Source: Chloroflexota bacterium (GTDB lineage Bacteria; Chloroflexota; Anaerolineae; Anaerolineales; Villigracilaceae). From it: a stretch of 64,000 nucleotides of DNA. The notes beneath the pieces are model-generated. The model was not told the DNA's origin, searched no databases, and worked only from the letters and a program-made list of their open reading frames with translations. How positions within the stretch are numbered: the stretch's first letter is position 1; every line of letters begins with the position of its first letter. The stretch lies in contig JACRPQ010000010.1 of NCBI GenBank assembly GCA_016223135.1, positions 124,001 to 188,000 on the forward strand, read 5' to 3'. This document shows, one piece after another, positions 16,016 through 24,513 of this stretch. The translations under genes were made by a program, and so were the position numbers.

Positions 16016-17440
16016 CTATTCCAAATCGCTGACGGCAACCACCGTCTCGCGTCCGTACTTCTTGAGGGAGTGCGCCATCTGACCTTCCTGCACCTCCCAC
16101 ACCGGGATCAACGGAATCAGCCTCGACGCCGCCATATACAACAGGATGAAGAACGCCAGCGTGCCGATTCCCAGCCAGACTTCGATGCCCGGCTGATACA
16201 GCCGCCACGTAAACGGCATACGGTTGATGGTCAGCGAGATGGGAACGATGATGTAACGCTCGAACCACATGCCCACATTGATCAGCATTCCCACCAGGAA
16301 GAGCAGCCAGGGGGTGGAGCGCCATTTTTTGTTCCATAGAATCGCCCAAGGAATGGCGACGTTACAGATGAGCATTCCAAACCACATCCAGCCCATGGGA
16401 CCGGCTTCGTGCCAGTGAAGTAATTCCTTCGTCCACTTGTCGCCGCCGTACCACTGCACAATGTAATCGTTGAAGAAAAAGTATCCCCAAGCCATGGAGA
16501 TAATGAGCATGAGTTTACCGATGGCTTCGAAATGTTCCGGGCGGATGAAGTATTTCATGTGCTTCATCGTGCCGCGCACAACCGCCAGCACCATCACCAC
16601 GGCGCCCATACCGGAGTGCAGCGCGCCGACAACAAAGTAAGGACCGAAAATGGTGGAATTCCAGCCGGGGCGGGTCGCCATGGCAAAGTCCCATGAAACG
16701 ATGGTGTGAACGGAGAACATGACCGGGATGATGGCGAAGGCAAAGATGTTCAACGCGTTGCGCAGGTGCGTCCATTCGCCCTCCGTGCCGCGGAAGCCGA
16801 GCGCCAGAATGCGGTAGAACACCTTTTGCCAGGTGCCGTCGGGAGTGCGGTCACGCGCCATTGCCAGGTCGGGGATGAGGGGCAGGAACAGGTACATGGT
16901 GGACGAAAGCAGATAGGTGGTGATCGCCAACAGGTCCCAGGAGAGAGGCGAGTGGAAGTTGGGCCACAACTGCCGCTGGTTCGGGTAAGGCATCAGCCAG
17001 TACGAAAGCCAGACGCGCCCCATGTGCATGAAAATGCTAAAGCCCGCTTGGATCAGCCCGAAGGTGGTCATCAATTCCGCCGCGCGCGTGAACGGACGGC
17101 GAAACTCCGCCTTGAACACGCGCAGGATGGCGGAGATGAACGTCCCAGCGTGGCTGATGCCAATCCAGAAGACGGTGTTGACGAGGAAAATACCCCAATA
17201 TGACGGACGGTTGACGCCAGCCACACCCAGCCCTTCGAGAATCATCACGCCCCATTTATAGAACAGGGCGTATGCCACCAGCGCCGCAAGAAGCCCAAAG
17301 ACCAGCCAGAACTTCCACGAGGTGGTGTGCATGGACTCCATGACCATCTCGTTCATCTTGCCGCGCGGCATGGGGTCGAGCATCAGGTGCTGTTCGCGCA
17401 GATGCTCTTCATGGGAGGTATGATGTTTGTGATCAGCCAT
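16016..17440 (-). CDS. actC: alternative complex III quinol-oxidising membrane subunit ActC (NrfD-like)
   Basis: 474 aa polytopic NrfD/PsrC-family protein with about ten membrane helices. It carries the quinol site of alternative complex III, passing electrons to the ActB iron-sulfur chain. Recognisable stretches include MESMHTTSWKFWLVFGLLAAL, NRPSYWGIFLVNTVFWIGISHAGTFISA, VSWDFAMATRPGWNSTIFGPYFV and IVQWYGGD. The initial His-rich segment HKHHTSHEEHLREQH is unusual for its four-to-five His residues. The NrfD paralogue ActF is not found in the window. Confidence 0.92.
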   Translation of the reverse strand: MADHKHHTSHEEHLREQHLMLDPMPRGKMNEMVMESMHTTSWKFWLVFGLLAALVAYALFYKWGVMILEGLGVAGVNRPSYWGIFLVNTVFWIGISHAGTFISAILRVFKAEFRRPFTRAAELMTTFGLIQAGFSIFMHMGRVWLSYWLMPYPNQRQLWPNFHSPLSWDLLAITTYLLSSTMYLFLPLIPDLAMARDRTPDGTWQKVFYRILALGFRGTEGEWTHLRNALNIFAFAIIPVMFSVHTIVSWDFAMATRPGWNSTIFGPYFVVGALHSGMGAVVMVLAVVRGTMKHMKYFIRPEHFEAIGKLMLIISMAWGYFFFNDYIVQWYGGDKWTKELLHWHEAGPMGWMWFGMLICNVAIPWAILWNKKWRSTPWLLFLVGMLINVGMWFERYIIVPISLTINRMPFTWRLYQPGIEVWLGIGTLAFFILLYMAASRLIPLIPVWEVQEGQMAHSLKKYGRETVVAVSDLE

Positions 17441-17443
17441 GGT

Positions 17444-18202
17444 TTAGCCCTCCTTGAGATAGGTCACGCGCGGAAGCGTTCCGAGTTCTTCCAAGTGATG
17501 TTCTGCGCGGGGCGAACGCGCCAATTGCGCAACCAGACTTTCGGGATGGTCAATGCGCCCGAAGGTGATGGCGTTGGCGGGGCAGGCTTGCGCGCAGGCG
17601 GTGGTAAATTCGCCGTCTTCCACCTCGCGCCCTTCCGATTTCGCCTTGTCCTGCGCCTTGTGGATGCGCTGAATGCAGAAGGTGCATTTTTCCATCACGC
17701 CGCGGCGGCGGACGGTGACATCCGGGTTGAACTGGTTGGCAAGAATGGTGATTTCGGGGCGAACGCGGCTGTCCTGATAGTCGCGCCAGTTGAACGAACG
17801 CACCTGATAGGGGCAGTTGTTCGCGCAGTAGCGCGTGCCGACACAGCGGTTATAGACTTGCAGGTTGATCTGCTCCGCCTGGCTGTGCACGGTGGCGAAC
17901 GCCGGGCAAACCGGCTCGCAGGGCGCCTTGCCGCATTGCTGACAAAGCATCGGCTGATAGGCAGACATTTTCACTTCGGGATATTCGCCCTCCCAAAAGC
18001 GCTCTGTGCGGATCCAGTGCATCGAACGCCCATAGCCCGCGTCCACCTCTTCGACATAGGGGATGTTGTTTTCCATCGCGCAGGCGGCAACGCAAGCCTG
18101 ACACCCCGTACAGAGGTCCATGTCAATGACCATGCCCCATTTGCCTTCCGCCTCTTCAGCGATGGCGCCCACTGCATGCAGTTTGTTCAAGTCCACAGTC
18201 AT
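17444..18202 (-). CDS. actB2: alternative complex III iron-sulfur subunit (ActB C-terminal half as a separate protein)
   Basis: 252 aa ferredoxin-like protein. Four Cys groups are visible: CTGCQACVAAC, CQQCGKAPCEPVCP, CVGTRYCANNCPY, and CTFCIQRI with a later CAQACP. This matches the iron-sulfur domain of ActB, which holds three [4Fe-4S] and one [3Fe-4S] cluster. It has its own Shine-Dalgarno (AGGAG, 7 nt before ATG 18202) and begins 11 bp after the upstream gene ends, so the split is genuine. It would receive electrons from quinol at ActC. Confidence 0.9.
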   Translation of the reverse strand: MTVDLNKLHAVGAIAEEAEGKWGMVIDMDLCTGCQACVAACAMENNIPYVEEVDAGYGRSMHWIRTERFWEGEYPEVKMSAYQPMLCQQCGKAPCEPVCPAFATVHSQAEQINLQVYNRCVGTRYCANNCPYQVRSFNWRDYQDSRVRPEITILANQFNPDVTVRRRGVMEKCTFCIQRIHKAQDKAKSEGREVEDGEFTTACAQACPANAITFGRIDHPESLVAQLARSPRAEHHLEELGTLPRVTYLKEG

Positions 18203-18213
18203 AAATTGCTCCT

Positions 18214-20394
18214 CTACTCTTTCTCAAGTCCCTCGCCATATACGCCGATACGGCTTTCCAGGCGGGATAACACTTTCGTCTTGCCGGTCTTCTTCACAGC
18301 GACTTTCATGCCTGCAAACGCCAAGTCGCCGGCTTCATTGAAGTGACTGCCCAGGACATCGGCGGGATTGGCGCCTCGCCCCGAAGCAAAGCGACCGTAG
18401 GCAGTGTGACCCTGCCCGAACGGCATGGCGATCACATCTGGACGAATGGCTGGATACAAGTAAACGGGCGCTTCCACGCTCCCCGCTTCGCTCACGATTT
18501 CGACGATGTCATCGTTTTCGATGCCGAGTTCATGGGCGGTTACGGGATTCATCTCCACCCAGGTGTTCCACATGACGGTGGTGGTGGGGTCTGCCAGTTC
18601 CTGCAGCCAGGGTTTGTTCGCGCCCGCCTCACCCAGCGTCGGCGAGACGAACGGCAGGAAGAAGAATTCGCCTTCGCCGGCAAATTCGGCGGCAGCAGGG
18701 GTGAAGCGTTTGGCGATGGCATTTGCCGCAGAGGGGGTCGCCAGCGCCGGGTCTGACGTCCACCAGCCGCCGTATTGCTGGAAGTAGGCGGTGAAGGAGT
18801 TGATTTCTGGCGCGGTAAAGAAACCTTCCTCGCCGACCAACTGGGTCAGTTTGCTTTGAATGAAGGCAACTTCATCGGCAAAGGGCAGTGCCTCGGCAAA
18901 CTTGCCGCCTGCCAGCGCAGCAGCGGCAAGGAAAACATCTGCCGTGGCGCGGGTGTTGAAGTACGGCGTCACCACCGGCTGCGCCCCCGAAAGGACAGGC
19001 TTTGCCGAGACAACCGCCCGCTGGTAGCCCCACGATTCCAACCCATGATGATCGGGGAAGATGTAATCGGAGGCGAGGGCGGTTTCATCCGGGAAGGTGG
19101 CGAAAGAGATGACCTGCGGAACGGCGGCAAGCGCCTCGGCAAAGCCAAGATGCTTCGGCAGTTCAAACACAGGGTTGACGCCATGCACGAACAAAACCTT
19201 CACGCCGCCGTTTTTCATCTTTGCGATGAAGTCGGTCATCTCTTTGGCGCTGGCGGGACGGTGATAGGCATCCTGCGCGGGAGCCAGCGGTGAGATGAAC
19301 ACGCCGCCCGGCAAACCGAAGTTGCCAAGCAGGGCGTTCAACGCCAGCACGGATTCGGCAACAGCCAGTCCGTTGCTCTGCCCAAGCGCCGCGCCGCCGG
19401 GAATGACAAGCGGACGATTCGCCTTGACCAGCGCCTGCGCAAGACGCTCGAGGACTTCCAGTTGCACGCCGGCGTCAGCGGCGGCGGTCAACGGGTCTAC
19501 AGAAGCAAAGGCTGGAGGAAGTGAGCCGCCTTTTGCTTCGGCGATGAGTCTGCCCAGGGCGAGGGCAACCAGGCTCTCGGTCCCGGGGCGAAGCGGAATC
19601 CATTCGTCGGCTTTGGAGGCGGTTTGCGACATCCGCGCTTCAAATTGGACAAAGTAGCCGCGTCGTTCAGGATTGCCGCGGCGCATCTTTGCAAATCCGC
19701 GTGTCAAGGCGACGGGGGAGAGCCAAGTCTCAAGGAAGTTTGATCCGAAGGAGATGACGACATCCGCGTTCTCCAGGTCGAAGAACGGCATGGATGCTTT
19801 GCCGAAGAGGTCTTCGGCGGCTTTGCTGAGGGTGGCGCGGGCTTCGAACATGCCGAGCGCGCCAAAGCGGATGGGAGCGGGCGCGCCGATGGCTTTCGCC
19901 AAGTCGGAGACCAGGTCGAAAAGATGATCAGGCGCCATGCCCATGAGGAAAGCGATTTCGGAGGGTTTGGTGTTTTTCAGCGCGTCGGAGACGATTTGAA
20001 TGGCAGCGTTCCAATCAAGGGTTTCCTGCGAGAGTTGAGCGCCGCGCGCCTGTTTGACGGGATTTTCGACGCGGTCGGGGTTGTAAAGCCCTTGCAGAGT
20101 GGCTTGACCGCGCGCGCAGGTCTTGCCGAGGTTGACGGGGTTGTTGGCGTTGCCCTCGACTTTGATGGCGCGCCCCTGCATAGTGCGAACGACCAGCCCG
20201 CAAGCCGCAGCACATTCGCGGCAGGTGGTGGCGTAGTAGGTGCTCATGCCGTTGTAGGTGTACTCCGGCATTTTCAGGTAGGGTTCGCGGCTCACAAAAC
20301 GGGAGGTGGGACCGCAGCCGGTCAACACGGCAGTGGTCGCCGCGCCGGCAGTGGCGAGTTTGAGAAAATCGCGCCGGGAAATTTGTTTGCTCAT
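18214..20394 (-). CDS. actB1: alternative complex III molybdopterin-oxidoreductase-like subunit (ActB N-terminal half)
   Basis: 726 aa. A twin-arginine signal SRRDFLKLATAGAATTAVLTGCG opens the protein and also contains a lipobox-like LTGC, so it is exported folded and may be lipid-anchored. The body resembles the molybdopterin-binding family (CRECAAACGLVVRTMQGRAIKV, NPVNLGKTCARGQATLQGLY, DYIFPDHHGLESWGYQRAV). In known complexes this domain lacks the metal cofactor; whether that is so here cannot be judged by eye. In most species it is fused to the iron-sulfur domain that here is the next gene. Confidence 0.9.
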   Translation of the reverse strand: MSKQISRRDFLKLATAGAATTAVLTGCGPTSRFVSREPYLKMPEYTYNGMSTYYATTCRECAAACGLVVRTMQGRAIKVEGNANNPVNLGKTCARGQATLQGLYNPDRVENPVKQARGAQLSQETLDWNAAIQIVSDALKNTKPSEIAFLMGMAPDHLFDLVSDLAKAIGAPAPIRFGALGMFEARATLSKAAEDLFGKASMPFFDLENADVVISFGSNFLETWLSPVALTRGFAKMRRGNPERRGYFVQFEARMSQTASKADEWIPLRPGTESLVALALGRLIAEAKGGSLPPAFASVDPLTAAADAGVQLEVLERLAQALVKANRPLVIPGGAALGQSNGLAVAESVLALNALLGNFGLPGGVFISPLAPAQDAYHRPASAKEMTDFIAKMKNGGVKVLFVHGVNPVFELPKHLGFAEALAAVPQVISFATFPDETALASDYIFPDHHGLESWGYQRAVVSAKPVLSGAQPVVTPYFNTRATADVFLAAAALAGGKFAEALPFADEVAFIQSKLTQLVGEEGFFTAPEINSFTAYFQQYGGWWTSDPALATPSAANAIAKRFTPAAAEFAGEGEFFFLPFVSPTLGEAGANKPWLQELADPTTTVMWNTWVEMNPVTAHELGIENDDIVEIVSEAGSVEAPVYLYPAIRPDVIAMPFGQGHTAYGRFASGRGANPADVLGSHFNEAGDLAFAGMKVAVKKTGKTKVLSRLESRIGVYGEGLEKE

Positions 20395-20417
20395 GATTTC
20401 TTCCTTTTCACCCGGGG

Positions 20418-20975
20418 TTAGTAGTGACAGGTTCCGCAGTCGGTGAGTTTGATGAGTTTTGCTTCATCGTCGCCCGCCCGCTCACGGTGGCAATTCAAAC
20501 ACCAGCCCATGTTCATCACCTGCGGGTTTTCGGCGATGGTCACTTTGGTCATGTCGCCGTGACAGTTCTCGCAGTTCAAGCCGGCTGCGATGTGCGGGCG
20601 ATGGTTGAAGTGTACAAATTCAGGCACTTTGGCAACCGGCGCCCAGACGAAGTTTGTGCCGTTGTTCATCGCATCGAGCATCGGCTTGAGCTTTGGACTG
20701 GTCTGCGTCTTGGCTATCTGTTGATGACACCCCCAGCACTTGCTGATGGTTGGCAGTCCCGCCGAAGGTCCCTTGGATGCGCCGGGATGGCAGTAGAGAC
20801 ACTGGATGCCAAGTCCCACATGCAGGTTATGCGGGAACTGGATCGGCTGCGGGTTGGGGTTTTGTTGTGTCTGATAGATGCCAAAGGCGGCAAGGCTGAA
20901 CACAAACATCCCAGCAATGACCACAGCAATCCGCCCCATGGGGCTTATCGCCCATACAAAAAATCGTTTGATCAT
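20418..20975 (-). CDS. actA: alternative complex III pentahaem cytochrome c ActA
   Basis: 185 aa. One N-terminal membrane segment (IAVVIAGMFVFSLAAFGIY) anchors a domain with exactly five CXXCH haem sites: CLYCH, CWGCH, CENCH, CLNCH and CGTCH (the last at the C-terminus). QFPHNLHVG and VHFNHRPH supply extra axial His residues. First gene of the operon actA-actB1-actB2-actC-actD-actE-cytochrome, which encodes the quinol:electron-acceptor oxidoreductase replacing the cytochrome bc1 complex. Confidence 0.93.
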   Translation of the reverse strand: MIKRFFVWAISPMGRIAVVIAGMFVFSLAAFGIYQTQQNPNPQPIQFPHNLHVGLGIQCLYCHPGASKGPSAGLPTISKCWGCHQQIAKTQTSPKLKPMLDAMNNGTNFVWAPVAKVPEFVHFNHRPHIAAGLNCENCHGDMTKVTIAENPQVMNMGWCLNCHRERAGDDEAKLIKLTDCGTCHY

Positions 20976-21292
20976 GCAGTCTCCTGTGATTGATTGATTT
21001 CACAAAAAGCGAAGTTTTTATATCAAGGAAATTTCATCAAAAATGTGAACATTCCACAGCCAATAAAAACTGCACATTCGAAAAACAACGCAGCAATTTG
21101 CGAAGTGCAGAACCTACACAAGAAAAAACCCCGACCGCCAGGGCATCGGCGCGGGCAAAACAGGCGAGTTGTAATGAGTGGGCATCAACTCAATCTCCTC
21201 GGGTCACTGAACCCCGCCAGCAACGGGGCGATTATACTGCAAAAACCGCCGGGCGCAACCGGCGCCGCTGCATGTTATACTTTACCTGCCCT
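20976..21292. other. divergent intergenic region upstream of the act operon
   Basis: No gene recognised. The half next to actA is AT-rich and should hold the act promoter; a minus-strand TATAAA at 21017-21022 is a weak candidate without a convincing -35. Near the other end, TATACT at 21276-21281 lies 11 nt before the next plus-strand gene. Confidence 0.5.
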
Positions 21293-21565
21293 ATGAAACG
21301 ACTTTTTCGCCCTGCCCTGCTCTTGCTTCTCAGCCTGCTGATTGCGCTCTTTAGCATGGCAGTCACCTATATAGCCAAGCGACCCGGTTCTGCTCTTTCG
21401 ACGACCGCCGCCTACTTCCTGCAAGCCACCCCCACGCCGCCTGTCGAAGAAGACCGCTCCGTCATCGGCTCCACCGACGGTATTGTGGTTATGGGCGGGG
21501 TCATCGCCCTGATAGTGCTGGTCCCGATCCTTTTGCGCTGGAAAGCCTGGGCGCCAGCGGATTAA
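21293..21565 (+). CDS. small bitopic/polytopic membrane protein of unknown function
   Basis: 90 aa from ATG 21293, preceded by TATACT 11 nt upstream. Two hydrophobic segments (about residues 5-26 and 63-82) flank a Pro/Thr-rich extracytoplasmic loop containing ATPTPPVEEDRS. The N-terminal segment could be an uncleaved signal. No family recognised. It converges on the M48 protease gene: its TAA and the protease stop share the TTAA at 21562-21565. Confidence 0.65.
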   Translation: MKRLFRPALLLLLSLLIALFSMAVTYIAKRPGSALSTTAAYFLQATPTPPVEEDRSVIGSTDGIVVMGGVIALIVLVPILLRWKAWAPAD

Positions 21566-22686
21566 CCCTGCCAACTGCGGGCTTTGGCAATCCGCTCGCC
21601 CAATGGGGGATGTGAATAAAACAGGAAGACCACCCACTTTTCCGGGTCCACCTCCTCCAGATTTTGATTCGCCAGCCGCGTCAAAGCGGATGCGAACACT
21701 TCGCCCTTACCCGTTGCCTGCAGCGCGTAATCGTCAGCCTTTCCCTCCCTCCAGCGGGAGATGGCGTTCTCCAGCGGCATGGTGAACAGCCCATACGCGC
21801 CGAGGATAAGTAGAAAGGCGGGGAACGCCGCCACGTCCGCCACGCTATTGAAGCCAAAATAAGCGATAGCCCATTTCAGTCCCAGCGAGGCGAGATAAAG
21901 ACCGCCTGTAGTAAGTAAGACGCTTGTGGTGATGAGCAGGGGAATATCCCGGTTGACGTGATGCCCCAGCTCGTGAGCAAGGACGGTTTCGACCTCGTCA
22001 GCGGAGAACTCGTTGATAAGCGTATCGCCCAGCACGATGCGGCGAGTGTTGCCAATGCCGGTCAATGCGGCAGCAGCAGACTTGGTCCGCCGCGAGACGT
22101 CAAACTTGAACACGCCGCGCACTTTCGTGTTGGCGCGTTTGGCGAGCGCCACCAGGCGGTCTGCCAGTTCCTTGTGCTCATCTTCCAGCGGGACGAACTT
22201 GTTGAACAACGGCAGGATGAGAATCGGCGCAAGGTTGACAAACAGGACGTTGAAGACCAGCAAGCCGCCTGCCGCCCACAGCCACCACAGGTCGCCGGTC
22301 AGGCGCAGGGCAAGATACAGCAATTCGAGCAGGAACAGGATGAGGGGGGTCTGAATCGCCAGCCCCTTGAGTTGGTCCACGATCCAGTCTTTGAGCGTCT
22401 GAGTGGACTCATCGAAGCGGTGCGGGAGGAGAAATCCGCTGTAGTAAGCGAGGGGAAGTTTGATGATGAAGGAAATCCCGCCAAAGATTATGACAAAGGC
22501 GGCGACGAGCAGCCATTCATTCGTCGTCAGCGTAGTCAACCATTCGCGCAGTGAAACTGCCCAGCCCAAAAACAACCAAGCGAGGGCATAGACTGCGCTG
22601 AAGGCGGTGCCCACCAGCCACAAGCGGCGGCGGATACGGGCATATTGTTTGGCTTGTTGTTGTCGTTCGGGGTCGAGAGTAGTCAT
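21562..22686 (-). CDS. M48 family membrane metallopeptidase (Ste24/CAAX protease-like)
   Basis: 374 aa. An N-terminal multi-helix region is followed by a zinc site VLAHELGHHVNRDI (HEXXH at about residue 237) and a further metal-binding Glu, likely in MPLENAISRWREGKADDYAL. The arrangement matches Ste24-type CAAX prenyl protease 1 homologues rather than HtpX, because helices precede and follow the site and the length is 374 aa. Bacterial members act in membrane-protein quality control or unknown processing. A tandem 7-bp repeat array lies directly before its start. Confidence 0.85.
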   Translation of the reverse strand: MTTLDPERQQQAKQYARIRRRLWLVGTAFSAVYALAWLFLGWAVSLREWLTTLTTNEWLLVAAFVIIFGGISFIIKLPLAYYSGFLLPHRFDESTQTLKDWIVDQLKGLAIQTPLILFLLELLYLALRLTGDLWWLWAAGGLLVFNVLFVNLAPILILPLFNKFVPLEDEHKELADRLVALAKRANTKVRGVFKFDVSRRTKSAAAALTGIGNTRRIVLGDTLINEFSADEVETVLAHELGHHVNRDIPLLITTSVLLTTGGLYLASLGLKWAIAYFGFNSVADVAAFPAFLLILGAYGLFTMPLENAISRWREGKADDYALQATGKGEVFASALTRLANQNLEEVDPEKWVVFLFYSHPPLGERIAKARSWQG

Positions 22687-22687
22687 G

Positions 22688-22765
22688 GGATTTACGATTT
22701 GCGATTTTCGATTTGAGATTTACGATTTACGATTTGTGATTTGAGATTTACGATTTGCGACTTAT
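22688..22765. repeat. degenerate heptamer array (GATTTAC / GATTTGC)
   Basis: About ten imperfect 7-bp units of GATTT(A/G)C type. The array fills the gap before the M48 protease and supplies the last codons (SRKS) and stop of the isochorismatase-like gene. Confidence 0.8.
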
Positions 22766-23323
22766 CATTTGCTCCCCCGCCAGCAACGCAAGAATTTCTT
22801 CCACTTTCATCACTTTCCCATAAGATTTGAGCGCGGCAAGAAAGACTTTTTGCACCAAGTCGGCGGGGATGACGGTCTCGCCATAGGTCAGGTCGCGGGT
22901 GGCGCAGGCGTCTTCCGCGATGATGACCTGAAAGCCGAGGTCAGCCGCGGCGCGGGCGGTGGCGTCCACACACATGTGGGTCATCATGCCGCAAATGACG
23001 AGACGCTCCGCTCCCCAAGCCTTAAGCATTTCCAGCAGGTTCGTCTCACGGAAGGCATTGGGGTAATGCTTGTACACAATCGGTTCGCCCTCAAAGTGCG
23101 CCGCCAAGTCGTGGATGTCGGAACCGCTGTCGCCTTTGATGAAGAACGCCGCATCAGGCTTGAGGGAAATATGCTGAATGTGAACGTGATGACCGCCATG
23201 TTCGCGGAAACATTGGAGCAGCAGATACGCCTTCTTTGCGGCTTCTTCCGGGTTGACGAGTGGAAACTTTCCACCGGGGAAATAATCGTTTTGAATGTCA
23301 ATGACAAGCAGGGCTGTGTTCAC
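22748..23323 (-). CDS. isochorismatase-like cysteine hydrolase
   Basis: 191 aa cytosolic hydrolase. The family triad is visible: D in LLVIDIQNDYFPGG, a Lys in IVYKHYPNAF, and the nucleophile Cys in GMMTHMCVDATARAAADLG. Substrates of this family range from nicotinamide to carbamates. GTG 23323 is preferred because GGAAGG lies 8 nt before it; GTG 23329, which overlaps the RNase H stop as GTGA, is the alternative. The final four residues are encoded by a heptamer repeat array, so the C-terminus has been extended or replaced by the repeat. Confidence 0.85.
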   Translation of the reverse strand: MNTALLVIDIQNDYFPGGKFPLVNPEEAAKKAYLLLQCFREHGGHHVHIQHISLKPDAAFFIKGDSGSDIHDLAAHFEGEPIVYKHYPNAFRETNLLEMLKAWGAERLVICGMMTHMCVDATARAAADLGFQVIIAEDACATRDLTYGETVIPADLVQKVFLAALKSYGKVMKVEEILALLAGEQMISRKS

Positions 23324-23325
23324 GT

Positions 23326-23949
23326 TCACTTCCTTCCAAAATCGGCGGGGTTTTCGCCCCACAGGCTGGTGTCCCACTTCAAGACGGCGTCATCGCGCAG
23401 TTCGTTTTCGGCAAGCCAGTTTTCGGCAGTGCGGATGAGCGCAAAAATGGGAGCGTTGCGCGAGGTGGGCTTGAGTTGTGTGCGGCATTTGCCCGTGTAC
23501 ACCCACGCGATGGCATTCTCCGAGTCGGAATATACCGGCATGGTCTTTTTGTATTTTAACAGCCAGGTCAGCGCGTGAACAATGGCAAGAAACTCTCCGA
23601 CATTATTCGTGCCGTCTGGAAAAGGTCCGAAGCGAAAAAATTCCCTGCCCGATTCCAAAAAGACGCCGCGATATTCCATCTTGCCCGGCGACCCGCTGCA
23701 CGCCGCATCCACACAAATCGAGGGAAGGATGGGCTGGACGCTGGCTTCTTTCCACTTTCCCGAAGAGGATGCCCTGCCCTTATGCGCCTCATATCCGGAC
23801 CTGAGGGCGGCTTCCGCCTCTTTGAGCGTACCAAACGCCTTGAACTCTGCCCCGGCAAAACCCTTCACCTGCTTCTCGCACTCCGCCCAGGACTTGAAAA
23901 TGCCGGTCTTGCGTCCCTTCCAAACAACGTAGAATTTTTCCTTTGGCAT
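23326..23949 (-). CDS. rnhA: ribonuclease H family protein with N-terminal viroplasmin (hybrid-binding) domain
   Basis: 207 aa from ATG 23949. Residues 3-50 (KFYVVWKGRKTGIFKSW, then FGTLKEAEAAL) form the hybrid-binding domain known from eukaryotic RNase H1. An RNase H fold follows: ICVDAACSGSPG has the first Asp, TNNVGEFLAIVHAL the Glu, and VYSDSENAIAWV the next Asp. It should degrade RNA in RNA:DNA hybrids. An upstream in-frame ATG at 23976 adds nine residues and is less likely. It overlaps or abuts the hydrolase gene downstream. Confidence 0.88.
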   Translation of the reverse strand: MPKEKFYVVWKGRKTGIFKSWAECEKQVKGFAGAEFKAFGTLKEAEAALRSGYEAHKGRASSSGKWKEASVQPILPSICVDAACSGSPGKMEYRGVFLESGREFFRFGPFPDGTNNVGEFLAIVHALTWLLKYKKTMPVYSDSENAIAWVYTGKCRTQLKPTSRNAPIFALIRTAENWLAENELRDDAVLKWDTSLWGENPADFGRK

Positions 23950-23983
23950 GCCCCAATTGTAGCCGTAAAACGCCATTCAAGCG

Positions 23984-24391
23984 CTAGCCGCGGTCTTTCC
24001 AGCCGGTCTCTTCCACCGCCGTGAAAATATCGGTGGCGGAAATGATCCCGATCAGCGTGCCGCTTTCATCTGCCACAGGGAGGTGATGAATGTGATGTTG
24101 CTGCATAACCTGCGAACATTCCTTGAGCGTCCATTCGGGTTTTGCCGTGATGATGGGACCCGACATAATCTCGCGCACGGTTGTTTCGGCGGGGTTACGA
24201 TCTGCCGCCACAATTTTGTCGCGGATGTCGGTGGTGGTGACGATTCCATAGGCGGGGTTTTTGTCGCTGATGTCCACCACCACGCTGTGAATTTTGCGGC
24301 GGCGCATTAGCGTGAGCGCGTAAGATACGCTCGAATCCGGGTCCACAACGACCACAGGGCTGGACATCCAATCGCGGACTGTGTGGGGCAT
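23984..24391 (-). CDS. CBS-domain-pair protein
   Basis: 135 aa made of two CBS motifs and nothing else: VRDWMSSPVVVVDPDSSVSYALTLM and VREIMSGPIITAKPEWTLKEC, each followed by an I.T.TDI type strand (GIVTTTDIRD, GIISATDIFT). Such stand-alone Bateman modules usually bind adenosine nucleotides and regulate partner proteins. There is no obvious partner next to it. A heptamer array begins 9 bp upstream of the start codon. Confidence 0.88.
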   Translation of the reverse strand: MPHTVRDWMSSPVVVVDPDSSVSYALTLMRRRKIHSVVVDISDKNPAYGIVTTTDIRDKIVAADRNPAETTVREIMSGPIITAKPEWTLKECSQVMQQHHIHHLPVADESGTLIGIISATDIFTAVEETGWKDRG

Positions 24392-24399
24392 GTTCTCCT

Positions 24400-24478
24400 C
24401 CGATTTGCGACTTACGATTTGCGATTTGCGATTTACGATTTGTGATTTACGATTTGTGATTTACGATTTGATTTGCGT
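24400..24478. repeat. degenerate heptamer array (GATTTGC / GATTTAC)
   Basis: Same unit type as the array at 22688. It occupies nearly all the space between the CBS gene and the lipoprotein gene. Confidence 0.8.
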
Positions 24479-24513
24479 TTGAATAGACGTACCACACACC
24501 ACGCATCACACCA

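Noticed and set aside
18203-18213. ActB split as a frameshift or sequencing error
   Set aside because: The iron-sulfur gene has its own AGGAG and ATG, and the first gene ends at a natural stop with a plausible C-terminus.
20990-21292. N-terminal extension of the small membrane protein at 21293
   Set aside because: The extension has no protein-like features and would precede the TATACT box; ATG 21293 gives a sensible membrane protein.
22688-24478. Repeat arrays as possible CRISPR
   Set aside because: Units are 7 bp, degenerate and contiguous, with no unique spacers, and no cas genes are present.
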